From Candidatus Berkelbacteria bacterium (GTDB taxonomy: Bacteria > Patescibacteriota > UBA1384 > XYA2-FULL-43-10 > CAINNR01): DNA of 33,577 nucleotides. Below the pieces are notes generated by a model that saw only the letters and a program-made list of their open reading frames with translations, had not been told where the DNA came from and ran no database searches. Made by a program: the position numbers and the translations under genes. Below are positions 8,915 through 18,515 of the stretch, piece after piece. The stretch is taken from the NCBI GenBank assembly GCA_026397205.1, contig JAPLVH010000022.1, forward strand, positions 25,686 through 59,262, in the 5' to 3' direction. Within the stretch, counting starts at the first letter, position 1. Each line of letters starts with the position of its first letter.

Positions 8915-9032
8915 CTCGAACTAAAAACCCAAAGTGAAAAACTAAAAGCTTTAGTAGCCACTCCGTGGCTGGATTATTAGTTTTGAATTTTGAGTTATGG
9001 TTTTTCACTTTTCGCTTTAAACTTTAAATTGT
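8915..9032. repeat. AT-rich intergenic repeat, family 3, with central hairpin
   Basis: AACTAAAAACCCAAAGTGAAAAACTAAAA ... AGCCAC-TCC-GTGGCT ... TTTTGAATTTTGAGTTATGGTTTTTCACTTTTCGC; related to 18428-18515 and 28697-28748. Confidence 0.55.
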
Positions 9033-9033
9033 T

Positions 9034-9801
9034 ATGATTTCCGAGAAAGAACTCGAACAACTTTTTATCGTCTCTCGCCGAAACAAAGAGAGTAAGGTCA
9101 GAAAATTTTTTCAGTTTCTGGCTTTTTTTGTTCTGATTTTTTCGATAATATATTTCACTTTAAATTGGTCGGCGCTATCAAAAAAACTTGGTTTTTGGTA
9201 TCACGACCAATTCACCGGCGGCATCGCCGACATCCCTCCTAACTCCTGGTCGGTAGCCGATTTATCGAGAACAACTCCGAGCGAAATAAAAATTGAACTG
9301 CCGAATATCGCCAATAATTCCTTGTCAATTCCCAGTATTAATCTAGGCGCACCGATTACTTTTGGTGTCGCTGATAACGAAAAAGATATTCTCAGTAGCT
9401 TGAAGAACGGCCTGATTCAACTTCGCGGAACCGCCGTTCCCGGCGAAGTCGGAAATATTTTTATCACCGGTCATAGCTCAAATTTTCCCTGGATTAAAAG
9501 CGATTACAATTCGGTTTTTGCACTTTTGGATAATGTCGTCATCGGGGATCGAATCTTGATTAAATATCAAAACCAAAATTATCTCTATGAAATCGCCGAC
9601 AAAAAAATCGTCCCGCCCAGCGATACTTCGGTTGTCAACTCACATGGGGACGATTCAACTTTAACTCTTTCGACCTGCACGCCGGTTGGCACCAGCTTAA
9701 ATCGGCTGATCGTTTTAGCCAATCAAATTTTACCCGACCCTTTGACCAACACACCGTTTGTGGCGGAAAAAATCAACCAGATGCCGGAAGGAGTGAGGTA
9801 A
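9034..9801 (+). CDS. Sortase
   Basis: N-terminal TM; GHSS and TLSTC catalytic motifs, final R (NRLIV). Confidence 0.88.
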   Translation: MISEKELEQLFIVSRRNKESKVRKFFQFLAFFVLIFSIIYFTLNWSALSKKLGFWYHDQFTGGIADIPPNSWSVADLSRTTPSEIKIELPNIANNSLSIPSINLGAPITFGVADNEKDILSSLKNGLIQLRGTAVPGEVGNIFITGHSSNFPWIKSDYNSVFALLDNVVIGDRILIKYQNQNYLYEIADKKIVPPSDTSVVNSHGDDSTLTLSTCTPVGTSLNRLIVLANQILPDPLTNTPFVAEKINQMPEGVR

Positions 9802-9802
9802 A

Positions 9803-9955
9803 TCAATTATTCTAATTATACTAATTGACCTAATTATTCCCTGCCCACCGATGTCGGCGATGGCAGGCGGGTAAAAAAATCCCAATTTTGAAGCATTGGT
9901 GCTTGGTGCTTCTTTAGATCAATTAGGATAATTAGCACAATTAGAATAATTTAAT
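9803..9955. repeat. Intergenic MITE-like repeat, family 2 copy 2
   Basis: CTAATTATTCCCTGCCCACCGATGTCGGCGATGGCAGGCGGGTAAAAAAA ... AATTAGAATAATT; compare 926-1090. Confidence 0.7.
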
Positions 9956-10679
9956 TTATACTGGCTTTTTTATAGCTTGTTCCATCTTTATACAAGAGAT
10001 CAGAACCATCCCAGGAAAATAGAAAATGGGTTGGGTTTGCTGATGATAATTTGACTAGAAGCTGATCATTTGTTCCGCTTCTTTCGATGATTCGAATTTC
10101 ATCGCCCTTTTGATAGCCGATATAATTATTGCCCGGATACCAGATTACACCGGTGATCGGGGAGGAAAATCTGGTCACTAAATTTTCACCGTTCCAGATT
10201 TCGTAACTATTGGCTGACAATCCCCCCTGCGGATTAGAAATTAGTGAATCATTCGGTGAATCAATTGAGGCAATTGTTCCCGTATCACTAACATCAGAGA
10301 TTTTTGCAGATGAACGAAAGAGAGTAATACTTTTGTCGGCGAAAACCATATCGTCGGTTATTTTTGCTGATGTTGTCCATGAATTGTAGCCGAATTTGTT
10401 TACCTCGACGTCGTAAAAACCGGCATAAAAATTATCGGAGAAAGACGAGCCGTGGGCGATTAGTTTGCCGTCAAGATAAACATCGGCATCCGAAGGAGAG
10501 AAACTCAAATAAATCATACCGGTGTGACGGAAGCTAAAATTATTCCAGTTGATTTTGTAGCCAAACGCGTAATAAATCAGGTAGAGCGAAATGACAGCGA
10601 TTAATAGAGTCATCAGGGTTTGGCCGATAATTATCTCCCAAATTCTTTCGCGCCGAGTCCGGTGCTTAAAATTATTCAT
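9951..10679 (-). CDS. PEGA-domain membrane protein
   Basis: Likely start MNNFKHRTRRERIWE; TM helix, then SPSDADVYLDGKLIAHGSSFSDNFYAGFYDVEVNKFGYNSW. Confidence 0.7.
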   Translation of the reverse strand: MNNFKHRTRRERIWEIIIGQTLMTLLIAVISLYLIYYAFGYKINWNNFSFRHTGMIYLSFSPSDADVYLDGKLIAHGSSFSDNFYAGFYDVEVNKFGYNSWTTSAKITDDMVFADKSITLFRSSAKISDVSDTGTIASIDSPNDSLISNPQGGLSANSYEIWNGENLVTRFSSPITGVIWYPGNNYIGYQKGDEIRIIERSGTNDQLLVKLSSANPTHFLFSWDGSDLLYKDGTSYKKASIN

Positions 10680-10876
10680 ACAATTATTGTAGCTGATATT
10701 GAAAAAAATGCCAAGATGCGGTATAATAACAATAGAAATTACAAAACCATAATGGCGAATGACGAACAAATGAATTAAATCTAAATGACTAAATTTTTGA
10801 TCATTTAAGCATTCACTAATTTATTCGTCATTCTTAATTCGGATTTTTTGATACACATATTCTTAATTTTATAATC

Positions 10877-12163
10877 ATGGCCAAATTTATTGTCACTGGT
10901 GGACAAAAACTTGAGGGTGATTTTGTCGTAGCCGGAGCCAAAAATGCGGCGCTTAAGATGATTGCCGCATCAATTATGATTCCCGGCCGGACAACGATTT
11001 ACAATGTTCCGCGGATTATTGATGTTCTTAAAATGATTGAAATTATTGAAAGTTTGGGTGGCAAAAGCCAGTTTGTCGGAAATACTTTGACGGTTGATGC
11101 CAGCGAAATTAATTCTTCTCAACCTAACAACAACGCAATTCAGCAACTTCGTGGTTCGGTCGTTATTATCGGTCCGCTACTTTCGTTGTTTGGTAAAGCC
11201 GAATTCGCCCAGCCAGGCGGTTGCCTAATCGGTGCACGACCGATTGACACCCATCTGAATGCCTTCAAATCGATGGGGGCTGAGATAAAATACTCCGGCG
11301 AGCATTTTCAGATTGCGACTGATGATGATTTCAAAACCGGCGACAAGGTTGTCGTTTTGGAGGAAATGTCGGTGACAGCAACCGAGAATGTAATGATGGC
11401 TTCGGTTTTGCGCTCGGGAAAAACCCGGATTGAAATCTGCGCCGCTGAGCCGGAAATAGCCGACTTGGCCGAATTTTTGAACAAAGCCGGGGCAAAAATT
11501 TCCGGTGCTGGAACCAACACAATTGTGGTTGATGGTGTTGAAAAACTTCAACCAATCGAGTATGCCGTGATGCCAGATCGAATTGAGGTCGGAACAATTG
11601 CGATCGCCGCTGCAATTACTGGCGGCAAGGTTCGAATTAAAAATATTATTCCAGCACATTTACAAATCGTTTTAAATAAATTCCGCGCCTGCCATCTTGA
11701 TTTTGAAATCGAAATGATTGACGAAAAATTCGCCGATATGATCATCAACCAAAAAACAAAATTACAAGCGCCGGAGACCAAGTGGGTTGATACCCGTCCT
11801 TACCCCGGTTTTCCGACCGATTTGCAGCCGCCGTTTGTGGTTTTAATGACTCAAGCCGCCGGTCGGACAAAAGTTTTTGAAACCATTTTTGAATCGCGGT
11901 TTGATTATGTCAAATGGCTTAGTGTTATGGGGGCGAAAATCGAAATCGAAAGCCCACACATTGTTGAAATTGAAGGCAAAACAAAACTTCACGGAGAAAT
12001 GATCGAGTCAACCGACCTCCGCGGCGGAGCGGCATTGATTTTGGCAGCACTTTGTGCTGATGGCGAAACTGTGATTAATAATACTAATTATGTTGACCGC
12101 GGTTATGAAAATTTTGACGAACGACTAAAAAAACTCGGAGCGAAAATCGAAAGGGTTGAGTAA
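10877..12163 (+). CDS. murA: UDP-N-acetylglucosamine 1-carboxyvinyltransferase
   Basis: GGQKLEGDFVVAGAKNAALKM, RPYPGFPTDLQPPFVVLMTQAAG, DLRGGAALILAAL. Confidence 0.95.
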   Translation: MAKFIVTGGQKLEGDFVVAGAKNAALKMIAASIMIPGRTTIYNVPRIIDVLKMIEIIESLGGKSQFVGNTLTVDASEINSSQPNNNAIQQLRGSVVIIGPLLSLFGKAEFAQPGGCLIGARPIDTHLNAFKSMGAEIKYSGEHFQIATDDDFKTGDKVVVLEEMSVTATENVMMASVLRSGKTRIEICAAEPEIADLAEFLNKAGAKISGAGTNTIVVDGVEKLQPIEYAVMPDRIEVGTIAIAAAITGGKVRIKNIIPAHLQIVLNKFRACHLDFEIEMIDEKFADMIINQKTKLQAPETKWVDTRPYPGFPTDLQPPFVVLMTQAAGRTKVFETIFESRFDYVKWLSVMGAKIEIESPHIVEIEGKTKLHGEMIESTDLRGGAALILAALCADGETVINNTNYVDRGYENFDERLKKLGAKIERVE

Positions 12164-13170
12164 TGGCAAATCGAATCGCAATTGACCTCGGCACAACCAA
12201 TGTTTTAGTTTATCTGCCGAAAAAGGGGATTGTCGTTGATGAGCCGTCGGTTGTCGCTCTTCAAGCTGAAAACAATCAAATCGTTGCAATCGGTGAAGAA
12301 GCAAAAAATATGATCGGCAGAACGCCGGAATCAATTGTTGCCGCCCATCCGCTGAAAGACGGCGTCATTGCCAACTACAATATCTCCGAAGCGATGCTCC
12401 GCCATTTTATCAACCGTGTCTCCGGCAAAATCCGCTTCACTCGGCCAGAGGTGATGATCGCAACTCCGGTCGGAATTACCTCAACCGAACGCCGGGCAGT
12501 AATTGACGCTGTGATTTCCGCTGGCGCCAAACAGGCCTATTTAATTAAGGAGCCGATCGCCGCCGCACTTGGAGCCGGCGTCCCGATCGCCGCGCCTTCG
12601 GGAAATATGATAATTGACATCGGCGGCGGGACAACCGAAGTTGCGGTAATTTCATTGGGCGATGTTGTCGCCTCGACCTCTGTTCGCGTTGGCGGCGATA
12701 AAATTGATATCGCAATTTCAAATTATGTTCGAAAAAAACATAATTTAATTATCGGTGAACAAACCGCCGAAGAGACTAAGAAACGTATCGGTTCGGCGAT
12801 CGAGCCGAAAAAGGAGCAAAAGATGGAGGTTTCCGGCTCGAACGCCATCACCGGACTGCCGGAAAGTTTAGTTTTGACATCATCCGACATTGTCAAAGCA
12901 ATTAAACCGCCGCTTTTAGAGATAATCAACGCCGTCAAAAGTGTTTTGCAAAAAACCCCGCCGGAGCTGGCGAGCGATGTGATGGACAAGGGAATTATTA
13001 TTACCGGTGGCGGCGCGCTGTTGGAAAATATTGACACACTTCTAACCAAAGTCACCGGCGTACCGTGTCAAGTTGCCGAAGATCCGCGCTTTTGCGTCGT
13101 CAAAGGTGCCGGCATCGCCGTCGAACATTTGGACGCTTACAAAAAATCAATTTTATGGGCAAGGGAATGA
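12163..13170 (+). CDS. mreB: Rod shape-determining protein MreB
   Basis: IAIDLGTTNVLVY, GNMIIDIGGGTTEVAVISLG, ITGGGALLENID. Confidence 0.93.
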   Translation: MANRIAIDLGTTNVLVYLPKKGIVVDEPSVVALQAENNQIVAIGEEAKNMIGRTPESIVAAHPLKDGVIANYNISEAMLRHFINRVSGKIRFTRPEVMIATPVGITSTERRAVIDAVISAGAKQAYLIKEPIAAALGAGVPIAAPSGNMIIDIGGGTTEVAVISLGDVVASTSVRVGGDKIDIAISNYVRKKHNLIIGEQTAEETKKRIGSAIEPKKEQKMEVSGSNAITGLPESLVLTSSDIVKAIKPPLLEIINAVKSVLQKTPPELASDVMDKGIIITGGGALLENIDTLLTKVTGVPCQVAEDPRFCVVKGAGIAVEHLDAYKKSILWARE

Positions 13171-13312
13171 TGAAAATTCAAAATGCAAAAATCAAAGATC
13201 AAAATGTTGGTCGGCACTGCCGTGCCGGGGTTTTGTTCTTTATATCTTTTTTGCCTGTCATTTTTTGCGTTAGCTTACCCTGTGGGGATTTTTGATATTT
13301 AATTTTTGATTT

Positions 13313-14446
13313 ATGACAATTGGAATTGACGCTTCCAGAGCGATTAAATCAAATCGAACCGGAACCGAAAATTACTGCCGTAATTTGATTTTGGCGATTT
13401 TGAAAATTGCCGGTGATCAGAGAATCAGATTATATTTTGCTGACGAACCGACAAGTGTGTTCAAAAATTTGCCGAAAAATTTTGAAACGAAAGTCATCAA
13501 GCGGAAAAAATATTGGACACAAATCGGATTGTCGCTGGAAATTTTGAAAAATCCACCGGATGTTTTGTTTGTACCGGCACATATTTTGCCGCCGATTACA
13601 GCAAAAAAATCAGTTGTCACAATCCATGATCTCGCCTGGAAATATTTTCCCGAGGCCTACTCCGCTAGTGAGCGACGATTGCAGGATTTGGCGATCCGTC
13701 GCGCGATCAAAAAGCATGCCGATATAATAGTATATAGCGAATCAACGGCGAGCGATTTAAAAAAATTTTATAAATTTGATGATAAAAAAATTCATTTTGT
13801 GCCGATGGGATTCGAGCCTCGTCATTGCGAGGAGGAACGACGAAGCAATCTGCCGACTAATAAAGATTGCCGCGCTTCGCTCGCAATGACAAACCAAAAG
13901 TATATTCTATTTGTCGGCCGATTGGAAGCTAAAAAGAATATACTAAATTTAATTGAATCGTATAAATTATTACGCCAGGAAAGAAAAATTTCAGAAAAAT
14001 TGGTTCTGGTTGGAAAGCCGGGATTTAGATACGACGAAATAAAAAAAATGATTGACTCGGCTGGGAAAATCAAAAATGATATAATCGAGACCGGTTTTGT
14101 TTCAGATGACGAATTATCAAAACTATACAAAAACGCGTCGGTTTTCGTTTTCCCCTCACTTTACGAAGGTTTTGGCTTTCCGATTCTCGAAGCTTTTGCC
14201 GCCGGCACGCCGGTTGTCACATCAAACACCTCGTCAATGCCGGAAGTTGCTGGCGATGCCGCAATTCTCGTCAATCCGAAAAAACCGTTTGAAATCGCCG
14301 CCGCCATCAGCCAAATTTTAAACAAACCTCGCTTGCGCGACGATTTAGTCAAAAAAGGATTTGCCCAATTGAAAAATTATGATTGGAATATTTGTGCCAA
14401 AGAAACCTTGAAAATCCTCACAGGAACGGACGACAAATTTTCCTAA
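13313..14446 (+). CDS. GT4-family glycosyltransferase carrying an inserted palindromic repeat
   Basis: GIDASRAIKSNRTGTENYCRNL, FVGRLEAKKN, FPSLYEGFGFPILEAFAAGTPVVTSNTSSMPEVAGDAA; FEPRHCEEERRSNLPTNKDCRASLAMTNQ encoded by the repeat. Confidence 0.9.
   Translation: MTIGIDASRAIKSNRTGTENYCRNLILAILKIAGDQRIRLYFADEPTSVFKNLPKNFETKVIKRKKYWTQIGLSLEILKNPPDVLFVPAHILPPITAKKSVVTIHDLAWKYFPEAYSASERRLQDLAIRRAIKKHADIIVYSESTASDLKKFYKFDDKKIHFVPMGFEPRHCEEERRSNLPTNKDCRASLAMTNQKYILFVGRLEAKKNILNLIESYKLLRQERKISEKLVLVGKPGFRYDEIKKMIDSAGKIKNDIIETGFVSDDELSKLYKNASVFVFPSLYEGFGFPILEAFAAGTPVVTSNTSSMPEVAGDAAILVNPKKPFEIAAAISQILNKPRLRDDLVKKGFAQLKNYDWNICAKETLKILTGTDDKFS
13821..13890. repeat. 70-bp palindromic dispersed repeat inside a CDS
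   Basis: GTCATTGCGAGGAGGAACGACGAAGCAATC...GATTGCCGCGCTTCGCTCGCAATGAC. Confidence 0.85.
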
Positions 14447-14528
14447 TGACCAAAAACTAATTCCGCTGGATTTTATTCATCTTTAGTTATTAGAGATATT
14501 CGCCATCCGTTCTTGAAATGGAGCATTT

Positions 14529-15650
14529 ATGCGAGTTGCTATCATCCACGATTATCTAACCAAGCTTGGTGGTGCCGAAGAAGTTTTGAAAGTTCTTCAC
14601 AAACTTTATCCGACGGCGCCGATTTTTACTTTGCTTTATGACAAAACCGGAACCAAAAACCAATTTGAAAATGGTTATGATATTCGGCCATCAAATTTAC
14701 AGAAATTGCCTCGCGCGATCAGAAATCGGCAAAAACTTTTGCTTTCGCGTTTTCCAAAAGCGATTGAAAAATTTGACCTTTCGGGATTCGATGTTGTAAT
14801 TTCGTCCAGCAATTCTTTCGCCCATGGCGTAATAACAAATCCCAAAACTTTGCACATCACCTATTGCTACTCGCCGACGCGCTATCTTTGGGATTGGGCG
14901 CCGCAATATTTGAAGGAAAATAATATCGGCTTCGGTGCCGCCGGCATTTTCATCAGAAATCTTTTATCGAAAGTCCGTCTTTGGGATTTTAATGCGTCAA
15001 AACGAACTGATGAATTTATTGCGATTTCCAAAACTGTTGCAGCGCGAATTAAAAAATATTATCGCCGCGATTCTACAGTTATCTATCCGCCGGCGGCGAC
15101 CCGAAAATATCTGGATAATGATCGCAAAGTCGAGGATTTTTATTTGATCGTTTCTCGACTTTCACCATACAAAAATATCGATCTGGCGATTCGAGCTTGC
15201 AATCAGCTAAAAAAGAGTTTATATATAGTAGGCGAGGGAGCCGACAAAAAACGGCTGGAAAATTTGGCTGGTCCGACGATAAAATTTCTCGGCTGGCAAA
15301 CCGATGAAACAAAAATTGAACTTTTCAAACATGCCCGTGCATTTATTTTCCCCGGAGAAGATGATTTCGGCTTAACACCGGTTGAATCAATGGCCGCTGG
15401 CCGGCCGGTAATCGCTCTGAATTCCGGTGGCTCAACTGAAACCGTTGTTGCTGGGAAGACCGGAGAATTTTTCGATGACGCAAAAAATCCGAAAGATTTG
15501 ATTGATGCGATAAATCGTCTAGAAAAAAATTATTCAAATTATTCTATTGAAAATTGTCAATCCCAAGCCGGTAAATTCTCAACCGAAATTTTTATCAAAA
15601 ACTTTTCCGAATTCGTCAATGAAAAATACAAAACATTCAAAAAGAAATGA
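14529..15650 (+). CDS. GT4-family glycosyltransferase
   Basis: VAIIHDYLTKLGGAEEVLKVLH, YCYSPTRYLWDW, FPGEDDFGLTPVESMAAGRPVIALNSGGSTETV. Confidence 0.92.
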   Translation: MRVAIIHDYLTKLGGAEEVLKVLHKLYPTAPIFTLLYDKTGTKNQFENGYDIRPSNLQKLPRAIRNRQKLLLSRFPKAIEKFDLSGFDVVISSSNSFAHGVITNPKTLHITYCYSPTRYLWDWAPQYLKENNIGFGAAGIFIRNLLSKVRLWDFNASKRTDEFIAISKTVAARIKKYYRRDSTVIYPPAATRKYLDNDRKVEDFYLIVSRLSPYKNIDLAIRACNQLKKSLYIVGEGADKKRLENLAGPTIKFLGWQTDETKIELFKHARAFIFPGEDDFGLTPVESMAAGRPVIALNSGGSTETVVAGKTGEFFDDAKNPKDLIDAINRLEKNYSNYSIENCQSQAGKFSTEIFIKNFSEFVNEKYKTFKKK

Positions 15651-16486
15651 CCAAGCGCAAGAAAGTTAAAATTTTAAACATTCCGATTGATACTTTTAAG
15701 AAAAGTGAAGTATTGGAATTTTTGGAAGAAAAAATCGGACAAAAATCAATCGTTAAAATCGCCACCGTCAATACTGAATTTTTAATGACGGCAACTTGGC
15801 GTGAAGATGTTAGGGCGATGTTGGACGCAACGACGCTGAATTTGGCTGACGGCGTCGGCGTTCTTTGGGCGGCGAAATTTTTATCGCTGAAATTACCAAA
15901 AGAAAAGTTCTGGCGAATCATTGTCGGGATTCTAAAATTAAAATTGTCGCTCATGGCAATCACATTTTATCCAAAATATTTGTGCCGGCCGATTCCGGCG
16001 CGTATTTCCGGCTCCGATTTTATTTATGATTTATCAAAATTCGCGGCCAAAAATAGTTTATCGCTTTTCTTTTTGGGCGGTGAGCCGACAGTTGCCGAAC
16101 AGGCAGCATTAAAACTTCAAACTGATATTTTAAATTTAAAAGTTGCTGGTACTTACGCTGGCACACCAAAAGTTGAGGACGAGGAAAAGATCGTTGAAAT
16201 TATTAAAAATAGTCAAGCCGATATTATTTTCGTCGCCTACGGTGTTCCAAATGAGGAATTGTGGATTAATCGAAATCTCAAAAAAACCGCAGCCAAAATC
16301 GGCATCGGTATTGGTGGAACTTTTGACTTTCTCGCTGGTCGCCGAAAACGAGCACCGAGATTTTTTCGGACAATTGGACTTGAATGGTTTTGGCGCCTAA
16401 TTCTCGAACCCCGACGCCTTCGCCGCCAACTCGCCCTACCAAAATTTATTTATCAGATTTTCAAATTAAAAATCTTCACCAATTAA
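15647..16486 (+). CDS. WecG/TagA/CpsF family glycosyltransferase
   Basis: NTEFLMTATW, LADGVGVLWAAKF, FFLGGEPTVAEQAALKL, FVAYGVPNEELWI, GIGGTFDFLAGRRKRAPRFFRTIGLEWFWRLILEPRR. Confidence 0.93.
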   Translation: MTKRKKVKILNIPIDTFKKSEVLEFLEEKIGQKSIVKIATVNTEFLMTATWREDVRAMLDATTLNLADGVGVLWAAKFLSLKLPKEKFWRIIVGILKLKLSLMAITFYPKYLCRPIPARISGSDFIYDLSKFAAKNSLSLFFLGGEPTVAEQAALKLQTDILNLKVAGTYAGTPKVEDEEKIVEIIKNSQADIIFVAYGVPNEELWINRNLKKTAAKIGIGIGGTFDFLAGRRKRAPRFFRTIGLEWFWRLILEPRRLRRQLALPKFIYQIFKLKIFTN

Positions 16487-16517
16487 TTCTCATAATTTAC
16501 ATTTTATTTGGGTTGCA

Positions 16518-16557
16518 ATATCACTAAATACAAGTGATCACTTAAATACAGTGATAT
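16518..16557. repeat. 40-bp dyad element upstream of, and overlapping the start codon of, the PaaX/Cas2-like gene
   Basis: ATATCACTAAATACAAGTGATCACTTAAATACAGTGATAT; two TCACT-N7-AGTGA units. Confidence 0.9.
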
Positions 16558-17092
16558 GAAAAAACAAAAAATTGCTGAGAGTGCTAAAAATATTACAATA
16601 GAGATTCTCGAAGCTCTTGACACTTTTCTTGGCGCATTTCTTCTTTCAGCTGGGAGTAGTCGTCGTTTGTACCGAGAACTTAACAAGCAACGACCGGACA
16701 TTGACCGTGACACCTTCTATCACAATCTGCACAGCATGAATCGTCGAAAATTAATTAATTACGATCATCATTCAGATTCTGTAGAATTTACAAATAAGGG
16801 TCTATTGAAAGTGGTAGAAAAAGTCTGTAAAAAATTCCCAAATGATAAAATTTTTAGATTTGTTTCTTTTGATATTCCGGAGGATTTCAGCACAAGGCGC
16901 GACAAATTTCGTTCGACGCTAAAACGAATCGGATTTAAGAATGTTCAGAAAAGTTTGTGGGTAATAAACAAGGATGCAAGTTCCGTGGTCGAAATTGCTG
17001 CTTACGAATGTCAAGTTGAGAAATATATTTCATATATCGTTTCTGCTTCCAGTGATATTGACGGTATCCTAATCAAAATGTTTAGGGAATAA
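16556..17092 (+). CDS. Winged-helix + Cas2-like (PaaX C-terminal type) regulator
   Basis: FRFVSFDIPEDFSTRRDKFRSTLKRIGFKNVQKSLWVINKDASSVVEIA resembles the Cas2-like fold of PaaX-family proteins; HTH-like N-terminal region. Confidence 0.75.
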   Translation: MKKQKIAESAKNITIEILEALDTFLGAFLLSAGSSRRLYRELNKQRPDIDRDTFYHNLHSMNRRKLINYDHHSDSVEFTNKGLLKVVEKVCKKFPNDKIFRFVSFDIPEDFSTRRDKFRSTLKRIGFKNVQKSLWVINKDASSVVEIAAYECQVEKYISYIVSASSDIDGILIKMFRE

Positions 17093-17093
17093 C

Positions 17094-17133
17094 ATATCAC
17101 TATATACACGCGATCACTTAAATGCAGTGATAT
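17094..17133. repeat. 40-bp dyad element immediately downstream of the PaaX/Cas2-like gene
   Basis: ATATCACTATATACACGCGATCACTTAAATGCAGTGATAT; 36/40 identical to 16518-16557 by manual alignment. Confidence 0.9.
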
Positions 17134-17162
17134 AAATGTTGGATTTAGACCCACACAAGGGC

Positions 17163-17192
17163 TTGACAAATAAATATGAAATTTGCTACAAT
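17163..17192 (+). promoter_or_regulatory. Promoter upstream of nusA
   Basis: TTGACA-N18-TACAAT with extended TGC before the -10. Confidence 0.65.
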
Positions 17193-17255
17193 TAATTTGT
17201 AAACATGGTGGCCGCGCGGTCACCATTTTCTAAAAATATAATGAAAGGGAGTGAA

Positions 17256-18425
17256 ATGAAGGAAGAAAAGGGACAATTTATGCAAGCGATCGAGGATTTG
17301 TGCGACGAAAAAGGTTTGGATCGTGACACGGTGATCGGCACTGTTGAAGCGGCGCTGGCGGCAGCTTATCGAAAGGACTATGGTCGTCCGCGACAGATGA
17401 TTCGGGCAAAGCTTGATCCGAAAACCGGCGAAGCCGAGATGTTCAAAATCACAACCGTTGTTGATGATGAGGAATTTGAAAATCCTGAAGCAGAAATAAT
17501 TCTAGCCGACGCCAAAAAAATTAAAAAAACGGCAAAAATCGGCGACGAATTTGTTGACGCTCTGCCAAAAGAGGAAACTTTCGGTCGTATCGCCGCTCAA
17601 ACCGCCAAGCAAGTTATTATCCAAAGGATCCGCGAAGCCGAACGAGAGCTGATTTTTTCCGAATACAAAAATCGGGAGAACACCGTTGTCAACGGCAATG
17701 TTTCGCAAATCGAAGGTCGAAATGTCATAATCTCCCTTGGCAAAGCCAATGCTATTTTATTTCCCTCCGATCAAATCAATAGCGAAAAATATTATGTCGG
17801 AGGGCGACTGAAAATTTTAATTAAAGAGGTTGAGCAAACTTCACGTGGTCCACAAATTTTGGCTTCACGAACAGCCGAGGGTCTTATTAAGGGCTTGTTC
17901 GAACTTGAAGTTCCGGAAATTGCCAACGGAACGGTTGAAATTAAAGCTATCGCTAGGGAAGCCGGTTCGCGAACAAAAATGGCAGTGATTGCGACTGATG
18001 AAAATATTGACCCTATCGGCTCCTGCGTCGGTCAGCGCGGCTCTAGGGTTCAATCGGTTCTGTCGGAAATCGGCGAGGAAAAAATTGACATCATTTTGTG
18101 GGACGAGGATTTGGAAAAATTTATTGTCAACGCCCTTTCGCCGGCGAAATGTTCGAAAATTGTTCTTTCGTCAAAAGATAATAAAGCAACGGTTTATGTT
18201 CCGGAGGACAGTTTATCCTTGGCAATCGGCAAAAACGGCCAAAATGTTCGGCTGGCATCAAAACTTAGCGGCTGGGGAATTGACATCGAACGAGCGGAGG
18301 ATAAAAATTCCGACGACGATGAAGTTGTCAATGATGCCGAAAAAACTCCCAGGAAAAAAACAGCCAAAGTTAGTAAAAAGAAAGTATCAAAGAAATCCAA
18401 AAAGATCACCGATTCCGAGGAATAG
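17256..18425 (+). CDS. nusA: Transcription termination/antitermination factor NusA
   Basis: Track ORF begins 17205, but AAAGGGAG SD places the likely start at MKEEKGQF; S1/[57 protein letters not shown]; Lys-rich tail. Confidence 0.93.
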   Translation: MKEEKGQFMQAIEDLCDEKGLDRDTVIGTVEAALAAAYRKDYGRPRQMIRAKLDPKTGEAEMFKITTVVDDEEFENPEAEIILADAKKIKKTAKIGDEFVDALPKEETFGRIAAQTAKQVIIQRIREAERELIFSEYKNRENTVVNGNVSQIEGRNVIISLGKANAILFPSDQINSEKYYVGGRLKILIKEVEQTSRGPQILASRTAEGLIKGLFELEVPEIANGTVEIKAIAREAGSRTKMAVIATDENIDPIGSCVGQRGSRVQSVLSEIGEEKIDIILWDEDLEKFIVNALSPAKCSKIVLSSKDNKATVYVPEDSLSLAIGKNGQNVRLASKLSGWGIDIERAEDKNSDDDEVVNDAEKTPRKKTAKVSKKKVSKKSKKITDSEE

Positions 18426-18515
18426 ATTTTTATTTTGAGTTTTGAATTATAATTTTTCCGTCTAGGCTCGGCCTAGCCGAGACCGATCATTTTTAGTTTT
18501 AAACTTTAAATTTTC

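Noticed and set aside
16556-17092. CRISPR-Cas locus because of the Cas2-like domain
   Set aside because: No spacer-repeat array, Cas1 or effector is visible; the domain order fits PaaX-type regulators.
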